Positions 52,558 to 60,208 of a stretch of DNA of 64,000 bases are shown here, one piece after another (position 1 is the first letter of the stretch; each line of letters starts with the position of its first letter). Source of the DNA: Micromonospora sp. FIMYZ51 (GTDB taxonomy: Bacteria; Actinomycetota; Actinomycetes; Mycobacteriales; Micromonosporaceae); assembly GCF_038246755.1 (NCBI RefSeq), contig NZ_CP134706.1:558001-622000 (forward strand), in the 5' to 3' direction. The notes under the pieces were generated by a model that saw only the letters and a list, made by a program, of their open reading frames with translations, was not told where the DNA came from and ran no database searches. Both the position numbers and the translations under genes were made by a program.

Positions 52558-55500
52558 ATGAGCGGCGCGGTGGAGGAGCCCCCGGCCGGTGGCCTGATCG
52601 GCTTCTGCGGCGACGGCGTACGCCAGGTCTGTCGCCTGGACGGCCCGGTGGCCGGATGGCTGGTGACCGGTGGCGAGGCCGACCTGTTCGCGGTGCGTCG
52701 GGCCGGGTTGAGCCCCTCGCGTCGCCACCACGTGGCCCGGCTGCCCGCGGGCGGCCTGGTGCCGACGTCCACCGCGCTCGGCGCGTGGCAGTTGATCCTG
52801 GTGCCGCTGCCCGGTACGGAGCTGCGCGGACTGTCCCGGCGGCACCTGTCCCTGCTGGAGCGGCACGTCCGGCTCGACCATGCCCCGGCGGAGGGGGCAG
52901 CGCTGCGGGCGCGGACGGCCGCCACGGAACTGGTCGCGGCGGTGGACCTGGTGCTGGTCAGCATCGCCGACGCGATGCGTCGCGGCCAGGCGCCCCGGGA
53001 GGCGTCCACCCTGCACGGCCGCGAGATCGTGTCGCTGGCCGAGGGGAGCGCCCTGACCTCAGTCAGCGGCGCCTGGTGGCTGCGCAGTGCCGGTGGTCAG
53101 CTGCGGCGCAACGGTGGCGGTCCGGCGGAGATGTCGGGGGAGCAGGAGCTGCTGCTGATCGTCGGCCGCGATTGGGTGGTGGCCGAGTCGCCGTGCGCGG
53201 TGGAGAGCCTCGGCAGTTGGGACCTGCTGGTCACCGGTCAGCTCCGGTCGGCGGTCGACCAGCATGTGGCCCGGCTGCTGCGGATGGTGGAGACCCGGAT
53301 CGAGGAGGCCGACGCGGCCCTGCTGCGGACGGTGGCACGCCGCCGGGACGCCGACGCCGCAGTGGTCGCTGCGGCGGCCCGTCGGTCGATCGGGGTGATC
53401 GGCGCGGGCGAGGCGGTGCCGGTTCCGGCCAGTGCACCCGACTTCGACCGGTACGGGCGAGCGGTCTCGGTGATCCGGGTGGTCACCGAGGGAATGGGTA
53501 GCCCGGTCCACGAGCCGACCGACCGCAGCCGCACCCCGTTGGACGATCGGGTGGCGGTACACGCGGTGTGCCGGGCGTCGAGCCTGTTCCTGCGCGAGGT
53601 GCAGCTTCCGGCCCACTGGTGGCGGCAGGATCTGGGGCCGCTTGTGGGGTGGCGGGTCGGCGACGACGCTCAGCCCGCCGTCGCGGTGCCGCTGCTGTTT
53701 CATCGCGGTCGCTACCACCACGTCGATCCGGACACCCGGGCGCACGGTCCGGTCGACGCGGGGTTCGCCGCCGGGATCGCCGCCGAGGCGACCCAGGTGC
53801 AGGCGCCGTTGCCGCTGGCCGCCCGGATGCGTCACCTGCTGCGGGCCGGGCTGTTCGGGGCCGCCCGCGACGTGCGGGGTCTGCTGTTCGCCGCCGCCTG
53901 CGTGGCGCTACTGGGCCTGGGCGTGCCGCTGGCCACCGGCGAGGTGCTCGGCCAGTTGGCCCGGCAGGGCAAGGTCGACGGCCTGCTCGGCTTCGTCGGG
54001 CTGATGCTCTGTGCCGCAGTGGTCGCCGGGCTGGTCGGGGTGGTGCAGAACCTGCGGCTGCTGCGCCTGGACGGCCGGTTGCAGTCCGGCGCGCAGCTGG
54101 CGATCTGGGACCGGCTGATGCGGTTGCCGGCCCGCTTCTTCACCAGCCGCAGCAGCGGTGAGATCGCCAACTCGATGTTGGGGATCTCGTTCGTCGGTGA
54201 GGCGCTGAGCGCGCTACTGCCGCAGATCGTCTCGGCGGCGGCGACCGTCGTAGTGACGCTCGGCATGCTCCTGCTGGTCGAGCCGGTGCTCGGATTGTGG
54301 GGAGTCGGCATCGTCGCCGTCACCGCGCTCGTCTTCGGCACGTTCGCCGTCCTTATCGTCCGCCAGCAACGGTCCGCGCTGCCGGCCGAGCACCGGGCGG
54401 CGGCGATGACCAACCAGTTGCTCGGCGGCATCGTCAAGATCAAGCTGGCGGCCGCCGAGGCGCGGGCCCATGCGCGCTGGTCGGAGTTGGCCGCGGTGGC
54501 CAGGGCGGCGCTGCAACGGGTCCGGCAGAGCCAGGCGGGCCTGGTCGCCTTCGCCACCGTGCTGCCGGTCGCCGGTCAACTGATCCTGTTCGCGGTGCTG
54601 ATGGGGCCGCTCGCCGGCCGGGTACCGCCGGCCGACTTCTTCATCCTCAACGTCGGCTTCGCCATGCTGCTCGGGGCGCTGCTGGTGCTGGTGGCCGCCG
54701 GGGTCGAGGTGATCGCGGCAGTGCCCCGCCTGGGCAACCTGCGGGAGATCCTGCGTGCCGAACCGGAGGCCCGCCCGGACCGGGTCGACCCCGGTGAGTT
54801 GCGGGGCGAGATCGCGCTGCACCGGCTCACCTTCGCCTACCAACCGGACGAGCCGCCGGTGCTCGTCGACATCGACCTGCACGTGCGTCCGGGCGAGTTC
54901 GTCGCCATCGTCGGACCGAGTGGCTGCGGGAAGTCCACGCTGCTCCGGCTGCTGCTCGGCTTCGAACGCCAACAGCAGGGCGCGGTGCTCTACGACGGCC
55001 AGGACCTCTCCGAACTCGACGTGCATGCGGTCCGTCGGCAGTGCGGCGTGGTGCTCCAGGACGGCCAGCTCTTCGCCGGCTCGGTACGGGACAACATCTG
55101 CGGTGCCGGCAGCTTCACCCTGGACCAGGTCTGGGAGGCGGCGCGGATGGCCGGCCTGGCCAGCGACCTGGAGGCGCTGCCGATGGGCATGAGCACGATG
55201 GTGCCGTTCGGCGGCGGGACGCTCTCCGTCGGGCAGCGCCAGCGGGTGCTGATCGCCCGCGCGCTGGCTCCCCGGCCCCGGATCATCTTCTTCGACGAGG
55301 CGACGAGCGCGCTGGACAACCGGACCCAGGAGATGGTGACCAGGAGCACCGCAGCGCTGGCCGCGACCCGTGTGATCATCGCCCACCGGCTGTCCACGGT
55401 CCGCGCCGCGGACACCATCGTGGTCCTCGAAGCGGGACGGATCGTCCAGCGGGGCAGCTACGACGAGTTGATGGACCAACCCGAAGGGCTGTTCCACCGG

Positions 55501-55590
55501 TTGGCGCGACGGCAACTGCTCGTCGAATCGGAGGGCTCCGACGCGATGCCGGCGGGCCGGCAGCCCGACGGGCAACCCGCGACGGGCTGA
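52558..55590 (+). CDS. Second NHLM-type ABC transporter with long N-terminal domain
   Basis: This 1010-residue protein has a soluble N-terminal half (about 1-430), a six-helix ABC membrane domain from about 442 and an ATPase with Walker A GPSGCGKST near 787, signature LSVGQRQRVLIARAL near 888 and Walker B FFDEATSALD near 911. It has no C39 catalytic Cys. NHLM systems regularly encode this second, longer ABC protein, which probably pairs with the C39 exporter. The start follows CGGAGGAGACG, 24 bases after the preceding gene. Confidence 0.9.
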   Translation: MSGAVEEPPAGGLIGFCGDGVRQVCRLDGPVAGWLVTGGEADLFAVRRAGLSPSRRHHVARLPAGGLVPTSTALGAWQLILVPLPGTELRGLSRRHLSLLERHVRLDHAPAEGAALRARTAATELVAAVDLVLVSIADAMRRGQAPREASTLHGREIVSLAEGSALTSVSGAWWLRSAGGQLRRNGGGPAEMSGEQELLLIVGRDWVVAESPCAVESLGSWDLLVTGQLRSAVDQHVARLLRMVETRIEEADAALLRTVARRRDADAAVVAAAARRSIGVIGAGEAVPVPASAPDFDRYGRAVSVIRVVTEGMGSPVHEPTDRSRTPLDDRVAVHAVCRASSLFLREVQLPAHWWRQDLGPLVGWRVGDDAQPAVAVPLLFHRGRYHHVDPDTRAHGPVDAGFAAGIAAEATQVQAPLPLAARMRHLLRAGLFGAARDVRGLLFAAACVALLGLGVPLATGEVLGQLARQGKVDGLLGFVGLMLCAAVVAGLVGVVQNLRLLRLDGRLQSGAQLAIWDRLMRLPARFFTSRSSGEIANSMLGISFVGEALSALLPQIVSAAATVVVTLGMLLLVEPVLGLWGVGIVAVTALVFGTFAVLIVRQQRSALPAEHRAAAMTNQLLGGIVKIKLAAAEARAHARWSELAAVARAALQRVRQSQAGLVAFATVLPVAGQLILFAVLMGPLAGRVPPADFFILNVGFAMLLGALLVLVAAGVEVIAAVPRLGNLREILRAEPEARPDRVDPGELRGEIALHRLTFAYQPDEPPVLVDIDLHVRPGEFVAIVGPSGCGKSTLLRLLLGFERQQQGAVLYDGQDLSELDVHAVRRQCGVVLQDGQLFAGSVRDNICGAGSFTLDQVWEAARMAGLASDLEALPMGMSTMVPFGGGTLSVGQRQRVLIARALAPRPRIIFFDEATSALDNRTQEMVTRSTAALAATRVIIAHRLSTVRAADTIVVLEAGRIVQRGSYDELMDQPEGLFHRLARRQLLVESEGSDAMPAGRQPDGQPATG

Positions 55591-55597
55591 TGGCCCG

Positions 55598-56380
55598 TCA
55601 GCCGTTGTCGATCACCGAGCTGTCCTCCAGGCACACGTCCGCGTCGAGGTGGTTCTCCATCAGCTCCGCGACATGCGCCTCGGCCTGGTTCTCCACGGCC
55701 AGCCGGAACGCCTCGGTGAGCAGGTTGACCACCCCCCGGGTCAGCAACAGCGTCTCCCGGTCGAGGTCGGCCCAGGACGACTGGGCGCCGCCGCGCACCA
55801 GCTCCGGCGCGAGGGCCAACATCCGCGCGGTGACGGCGGCGACCAGCTCGTCGGCGACCGGGCGCAGGCTGTCCAGTACCTCGCTGAGGGTCTGAAGGGC
55901 GGGCACCGTGCCCATCCGGACCCGATGCAGGTCCAGTGCGGCGCGCAGCGGACGGGGCCGGACGGTGCGGACGGTGCCGTCGGTGGCCCGCCCGATCACG
56001 CCATGGCGGGTCAACGCGTGCGCCAACGCGGGATGGTCGGCCGCCAGCCGGTGCAGCATCGCGGTCAGCCCGTCGGGTGCCTCGTCACCGGCGCGGACGC
56101 CGAGCATCGCCTCGATGGAGACGAGGTTGAAGCCCTGCCGTTGCAGGGCGAGGATCGCGTCCAGCCGGCGTACGTGGGAGTCGTCGTAGAACGCGGCCCG
56201 ACCGTGTCGCACCGGCGGGGGCAGCAGCCGTCGAGCCTGATGGGCCCGGATGTTGCGGGCGGACATGCCAACCTTGCGGGCGAGCTGCTCCACGGTGTAT
56301 CCGGCCGCGCCACCAGGAGTCGTTCCCACGGCCGTCCTGGCCTCGTCGATGGTCACGGTGGCCTCCGGCAACTCGGTCAC
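55598..56380 (-). CDS. MerR family regulator of the RiPP cluster
   Basis: The protein has a MerR winged helix near its N-terminus (YTVEQLARKVGMSARNIRAHQARRL..., DDSHVRRLDAILALQRQGFNL) and an all-helical C-terminal effector part of about 150 residues. The effector part lacks cysteines in a metal-binding arrangement. The GTG at 56380 (260 residues) is preferred to one at 56449 because the intervening codons look non-coding. It is the only leftward gene of the cluster, and points away from the precursor promoter. A TipA-like role, binding the peptide product, is an inference. Confidence 0.8.
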   Translation of the reverse strand: MTELPEATVTIDEARTAVGTTPGGAAGYTVEQLARKVGMSARNIRAHQARRLLPPPVRHGRAAFYDDSHVRRLDAILALQRQGFNLVSIEAMLGVRAGDEAPDGLTAMLHRLAADHPALAHALTRHGVIGRATDGTVRTVRPRPLRAALDLHRVRMGTVPALQTLSEVLDSLRPVADELVAAVTARMLALAPELVRGGAQSSWADLDRETLLLTRGVVNLLTEAFRLAVENQAEAHVAELMENHLDADVCLEDSSVIDNG

Positions 56381-56722
56381 GGCACACGGCACCCCGTCGA
56401 ACCGCTGTCGGGGTAGCGATCCGCCGATTGCAGCGTATGGGCGGGCCACGGGCCAAGGACAGACGAGGAACTACTACTTGTCTCCAGTGGTGGCAATCAT
56501 TAGAATCCGCAATCCGCCGTTGGTCGCTGATTCCCAATTACCCGGCTTTCGCCGCAGCGCGACCTTTTCGCGGCCACATTCAATGAAATTCCCACTCGGC
56601 GCGCGGATCGGGTCGGCCGGTGACCCACGATGAGGCGAGGCCGGCGCTCGGTAAACCCAACGCACCGCCGGTCGCCGCCCTGGTGTCGTCACCGGCGGCT
56701 GACCATCGAAGGGAGCGGGAGT
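56381..56722. other. Control region between the MerR gene and the first precursor
   Basis: About 340 bases without a gene, lower in GC than the flanks (especially 56470-56590). It holds the precursor promoter at 56478-56506, which leaves a 5' untranslated leader of about 210 bases. I see no clear riboswitch. The long leader and the neighbouring MerR gene suggest regulation here. Confidence 0.5.
56478..56506 (+). promoter_or_regulatory. Promoter for the RiPP precursor operon
   Basis: TTGTCT (56478-56483) and TAGAAT (56501-56506) are 17 bases apart, a good housekeeping-type promoter reading toward the precursors. MerR regulators often act on promoters with a stretched 19-base spacer. This one has the normal 17, so activation by DNA twisting is not required. 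It lies about 100 bases from the MerR start. Confidence 0.6.
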
Positions 56723-57085
56723 ATGACACCTGTCGATCGAGCGGTCTTCGTGGCCGCGTACAGCCGGCTGGTCGCCGACGTCTGGGCCGACCCGGTGAAG
56801 GAGCAGGCGCTCGACCGGGACCCGCGCGGGTTCCTGGCCGGGTACGGGCTTCGGCTGCCCGAGCAGGTGCAGGTCCGGGTGGTTCGGGACGCCGGTGACA
56901 CCGAACCTGACCTGGAGGTTCAGGTCGAGTCGTGGGAGTCGGCGGCGAGCACCGGCGTCTTCGTGCTCTTCGTGCCGTCGTTGCAGCCGGTGAGCGAGGC
57001 GGAGCTGGCCGAGGACGAGCTGGACAGCGTCGTCGCCGGCCTGGACTCCAGCTGCGCCTGCTGCTGTCCGTGCTGCTGCACCTGA
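56723..57085 (+). CDS. NHLP-type RiPP precursor 1 with Cys-rich core
   Basis: The 120-residue precursor has a nitrile-hydratase-like leader: an N-terminal helix (FVAAYSRLVADVWADPVKEQ), the FLAGYGLRLPEQVQVRVV strand and a closing acidic helix (AELAEDELDSVVAG). The core is LDSSCACCCPCCCT, with Cys at 111, 113-115 and 117-119, so seven of nine residues are Cys. Cys-dense cores suit the cyclodehydratase and SagB oxidase upstream, giving up to seven thiazoles plus possible oxazolines. Cleavage by the C39 peptidase after VAG is likely. The start follows GAAGGGAGCGGGA. Confidence 0.88.
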   Translation: MTPVDRAVFVAAYSRLVADVWADPVKEQALDRDPRGFLAGYGLRLPEQVQVRVVRDAGDTEPDLEVQVESWESAASTGVFVLFVPSLQPVSEAELAEDELDSVVAGLDSSCACCCPCCCT

Positions 57086-57146
57086 CACCGATGTCTGCCG
57101 TGGATCGGCCGGCGCGGCAGATTCTGGTGGCAGTCAGCCGAAATCG

Positions 57147-57176
57147 TTGATTGTCGAACACCTATCTTCCTAGCGT
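57147..57176 (+). promoter_or_regulatory. Possible second promoter before precursor 2
   Basis: TTGATT (57147-57152) and TAGCGT (57171-57176) are 18 bases apart in a relatively AT-rich gap between the two precursor genes. If used, it would let precursor 2 be made separately from precursor 1. The match is moderate. Confidence 0.35.
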
Positions 57177-57236
57177 TCTCGGCACAGCAATTCGTCGTAC
57201 GTCCCGCGCTGATCCACCGACGAAAGGACCCGAACG

Positions 57237-57611
57237 ATGAGCAACGACGAGCAGGAATATGGCGCGAGGTTCGTGGCCAAGTACTCGGAGCTGGTCACCG
57301 CAGTGTGGCGCAGTGACGAGGAACTGGAACGGCTCCTCGCGGACCCGACCGGCTACGCGACAGCGGCCGGCCTGCCGGTGGACCCCGGAGCCGTGGTCGA
57401 GGTCGACCGCGCCCAGCCCGCCACGCTCTACACAAAGGACCAGATCGTCGCCGACTGGTCCGGCACTCCCGGCCGGCACGTACTGCACGTGCCCGAGGTT
57501 CCCCTGGTCGACCTCAACGAGCTGAGCGAGGCGGAGTTGGAGACGATCGCCGGTGGCGTGCCCCCGGCGGCCGACAACAACGTGAACATCATCGCCGTCC
57601 TGATCATCTGA
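57237..57611 (+). CDS. NHLP-type RiPP precursor 2 with hydrophobic core
   Basis: The 124-residue precursor has the same leader design as precursor 1 (FVAKYSELVTAVWRSDEELE, GYATAAGLPVDPGAVVEV, then LNELSEAELETIAGG). Its core is VPPAADNNVNIIAVLII, residues 108-124. The core has no Cys, Ser or Thr, so it cannot be a substrate for azole formation. The next genes encode a YcaO and a TfuA, the pair that installs backbone thioamides, so the core is probably thioamidated. The ATG follows GAAAGGACC. The gene is 151 bases after precursor 1. Confidence 0.85.
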   Translation: MSNDEQEYGARFVAKYSELVTAVWRSDEELERLLADPTGYATAAGLPVDPGAVVEVDRAQPATLYTKDQIVADWSGTPGRHVLHVPEVPLVDLNELSEAELETIAGGVPPAADNNVNIIAVLII

Positions 57612-57638
57612 GTTCCCCCCACCACGCCGGGAGCCTCG

Positions 57639-58805
57639 ATGACTGACACGACCGAGACCATCGCATTCCGATCCGGCACCTACCGGACGGCCACCGTGGA
57701 GCAGACCTGGCAGCGGGTCGGTGGCATGCTCGACCGGTTCCGGATCACGCGGGTCGCCGACATCACCCGCCTCGACGAGATCGGCCTACCGGTGCACGTC
57801 GCCTACCGGCCGGTCGGAGCCACCATGGCGGTGAGCGTCGGCACCGGCGCTACGGCGACGCAGTCGCGGGTCAGCGCGGTGATGGAGAGCATCGAGTCCT
57901 GGCATGCCGAGAACCTCCGGCCGGGGACCGTCGTCCGGTCCCCGGCCGAGGCACTCGACCTGCCGTACGACGTCCGCTGGTTGCACCTGGCGGAGCGGTC
58001 GCCGCTGACTCCTGCCGTCGTACTCGACTGGGTGGCCGGCCGTGGGTTGGTGACCGGCACGCCTTGCCTGGTGCCCCGCGCCACGATCGAACTCGACTTC
58101 ACCGTCCGGCGGGGCTGGGAGCGGGCCCTCTTCAGCCCCAGCAGCAACGGACTGGCCACCGGGAACACCTTCGCCGAGGCCAGCCTGCACGCCCTGCTGG
58201 AGGTCGTCGAACGCGACTGCATCGCCCCGTACTGCACCTCTGCATTGGCCGAGCGCACCTACACCGACCCGGGCACCGCCACCAACGCGATGACCCGCAC
58301 CGTGTACGAGGCGTTGCGGCAGGCCGGTTGCTGGGTGGAGGTCTGCGACATCACAAACGCGGTGGGCGTACCCTGCTATGCCGCCTCGATCTGGTCGGCG
58401 GATCTGCCGGTCACCTTCGGTGGCTTCGGCTGCCACGTGGACCCGGAGATCGCCGTCGGTCGAGCCATGGCGGAGGCCGCCCAGTCGCGGCTGGTGATGG
58501 TCTCCGGTGCCCGGGACGACATCGACGCCACCGCGTACCACGACGTCGGCGCACCGCCGGTGCCGCCGCCCACCGTCGACCGGCCCGTCCATCCGGTACG
58601 CCGGGACCGCCCGCCCACCGGGGACGTGAGCCAGGTGCTGCGCGAGTTGGCGGCGCGGGTGCAGCGGATCACCGGCGTCGAACCGTTGAGCGTCGACCTG
58701 ACGCACGACGACATCGGTATCCCGGTGAGCAAGGTGTTCGCCCCCGGCCTGCGGATGTTCGACGAGCGGGCGCTGAGTACCCGACCAGGAGTGCCCCGTG
58801 ACTGA
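57639..58805 (+). CDS. Standalone YcaO protein paired with TfuA
   Basis: This 388-residue YcaO domain protein has the family ATP-site segments SRVSAVMESIESWHAE (about 74-89) and EASLHALLEVVERDCIAPY (about 181-199), and closes with VSKVFAPGLRMF. It lacks an E1-like partner domain. YcaO proteins next to TfuA make thioamides, as in methyl-coenzyme M reductase and thioviridamide-type peptides. The GTG start of the tfuA gene lies 8 bases inside its end. Its likely substrate is precursor 2, 28 bases upstream. Confidence 0.88.
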   Translation: MTDTTETIAFRSGTYRTATVEQTWQRVGGMLDRFRITRVADITRLDEIGLPVHVAYRPVGATMAVSVGTGATATQSRVSAVMESIESWHAENLRPGTVVRSPAEALDLPYDVRWLHLAERSPLTPAVVLDWVAGRGLVTGTPCLVPRATIELDFTVRRGWERALFSPSSNGLATGNTFAEASLHALLEVVERDCIAPYCTSALAERTYTDPGTATNAMTRTVYEALRQAGCWVEVCDITNAVGVPCYAASIWSADLPVTFGGFGCHVDPEIAVGRAMAEAAQSRLVMVSGARDDIDATAYHDVGAPPVPPPTVDRPVHPVRRDRPPTGDVSQVLRELAARVQRITGVEPLSVDLTHDDIGIPVSKVFAPGLRMFDERALSTRPGVPRD

Positions 58806-60198
58806 CGTCGTCTTCATCGGTCCGAGCCTGCCGGCCGGCGAGGTCGGTCGGCTGCTGCCCGACGCGGAGGTGCTGCCGCCCGTCGCGCACGGTGACCTGC
58901 TCCGCCTGGACGTCGGCCCCGGCGATCGGGTCCTCGTCATCGACGGGTTCTTCCTGCAACACCCGCCGGTCCGCCACCGGGAGATCCTCGACCTGCTCGA
59001 CCGGGGGGTGACCGTGGCCGGCGCCGCCAGCATGGGCGCCCTGCGCGCCACCGAGCTGTGGCCGTTCGGGATGCGTGGCGTGGGCGAGGTGTTCCAGCTC
59101 TACCGCGACGGCGTGATCACCGGCGACGACGAAGTGGCGGTGGTGCACGGGTCCGCCGAGGAAGGTCACCGCACGTTCAGCGAGCCGCTTGTGAACATCC
59201 GGCTCGCGCTGCGCCGCGCGGTCGCCGCCGGCGTACTCACCGCCGCCGAGGCCGCGCTGCTGCTGGAGATCGGCCGGGAGCTGCCCTTCCGGCGGCGGTC
59301 GTACCGCGCACTGGAACGCACCGCGCCACCCGAGGCGGCAGCCATTGTGGACCGGTTCCTGACCTGGTACCGGCGGGACCCCTGGGACGCCAAGGGCGCC
59401 GATGCCCGGCTGCTGCTGTCGATGGCGGCGGACAACTCGCCCGAGCTGTGTCCGGCGCACGCCGCCGACCAGCCGATCGACAACCTGCACACCCGCTTCC
59501 TCGACAGCTGGCGATCGCGGTTCGCCGGGGAAACGGTAGGCGGGCACCGGGTCAGCGACCGGGAGACCGCCGCCGCGCTGATGCTGCTGCACCCCGAGGC
59601 GCCGGCCTGGCACCGGCGGGCAGTGCTGGCCGGGCTGGCCGGCGTCGACCTCGCCGACCCGACGGTCGAGGAGCGCGCCGTCGAGGTCGCCCGCGAACGA
59701 GGGCTCACCGGTACGCCGCCGAGCGGGTGGGACTGGCTGACGGACCGGGAACGCGGTCTCGCCGATCACGAGGCGGTGCTGCGGGTGCTGGTGCGGGCGT
59801 TCGGCACCACGCCGTACCGCAGCCTGGCGCTGTGGATGGTCGCGGCGCCACTGCGTACGCCCGCGATGCTCGTTGCGGCGCGACAGGTCGCGGCGACCGC
59901 GGCGGCGCTGAACGAGACGCTCGTTCCGCGTACCACCGGGCTCCGCCGCCCGGGCGGTCGGCTGCACTTCCGCACGGAGGTCGTCGACCGGTGCTTCGCC
60001 CGGCTGTGGGGTTGTGCCGCCGACGAGCTGGAGGCGGCGGCGTGGGACCGGGGCTTCGTCGACCTGGCGGCGTTCCGGTACGCCGCCGAACCGTTTGTGG
60101 CATACGTCAAGGCGTTCGGCACCCCGCAGCTGCCGGCGGTGGCGCTGGCGCGTACGCAGGAGGAAACCCTGGCCGGTGCAGTGGCCCGGGTCGGCTGA
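58798..60198 (+). CDS. TfuA family protein with long C-terminal extension
   Basis: The 466-residue protein begins with the TfuA domain (about 1-230): VVFIGPSLPAGEV, VIDGFFLQHPPVRHREIL and the AASMGALRATELWPFGMRGVG segment. TfuA works with YcaO in thioamide formation, by family knowledge possibly delivering sulfur. TfuA alone is usually about 230 residues, so about 230 extra residues follow here, mostly helical, without a domain I recognise. The extension may bind the leader or the sulfur donor. Translation is coupled to YcaO by overlap. Confidence 0.88.
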   Translation: MTDVVFIGPSLPAGEVGRLLPDAEVLPPVAHGDLLRLDVGPGDRVLVIDGFFLQHPPVRHREILDLLDRGVTVAGAASMGALRATELWPFGMRGVGEVFQLYRDGVITGDDEVAVVHGSAEEGHRTFSEPLVNIRLALRRAVAAGVLTAAEAALLLEIGRELPFRRRSYRALERTAPPEAAAIVDRFLTWYRRDPWDAKGADARLLLSMAADNSPELCPAHAADQPIDNLHTRFLDSWRSRFAGETVGGHRVSDRETAAALMLLHPEAPAWHRRAVLAGLAGVDLADPTVEERAVEVARERGLTGTPPSGWDWLTDRERGLADHEAVLRVLVRAFGTTPYRSLALWMVAAPLRTPAMLVAARQVAATAAALNETLVPRTTGLRRPGGRLHFRTEVVDRCFARLWGCAADELEAAAWDRGFVDLAAFRYAAEPFVAYVKAFGTPQLPAVALARTQEETLAGAVARVG

Positions 60199-60208
60199 GG
60201 AGGAGTCG

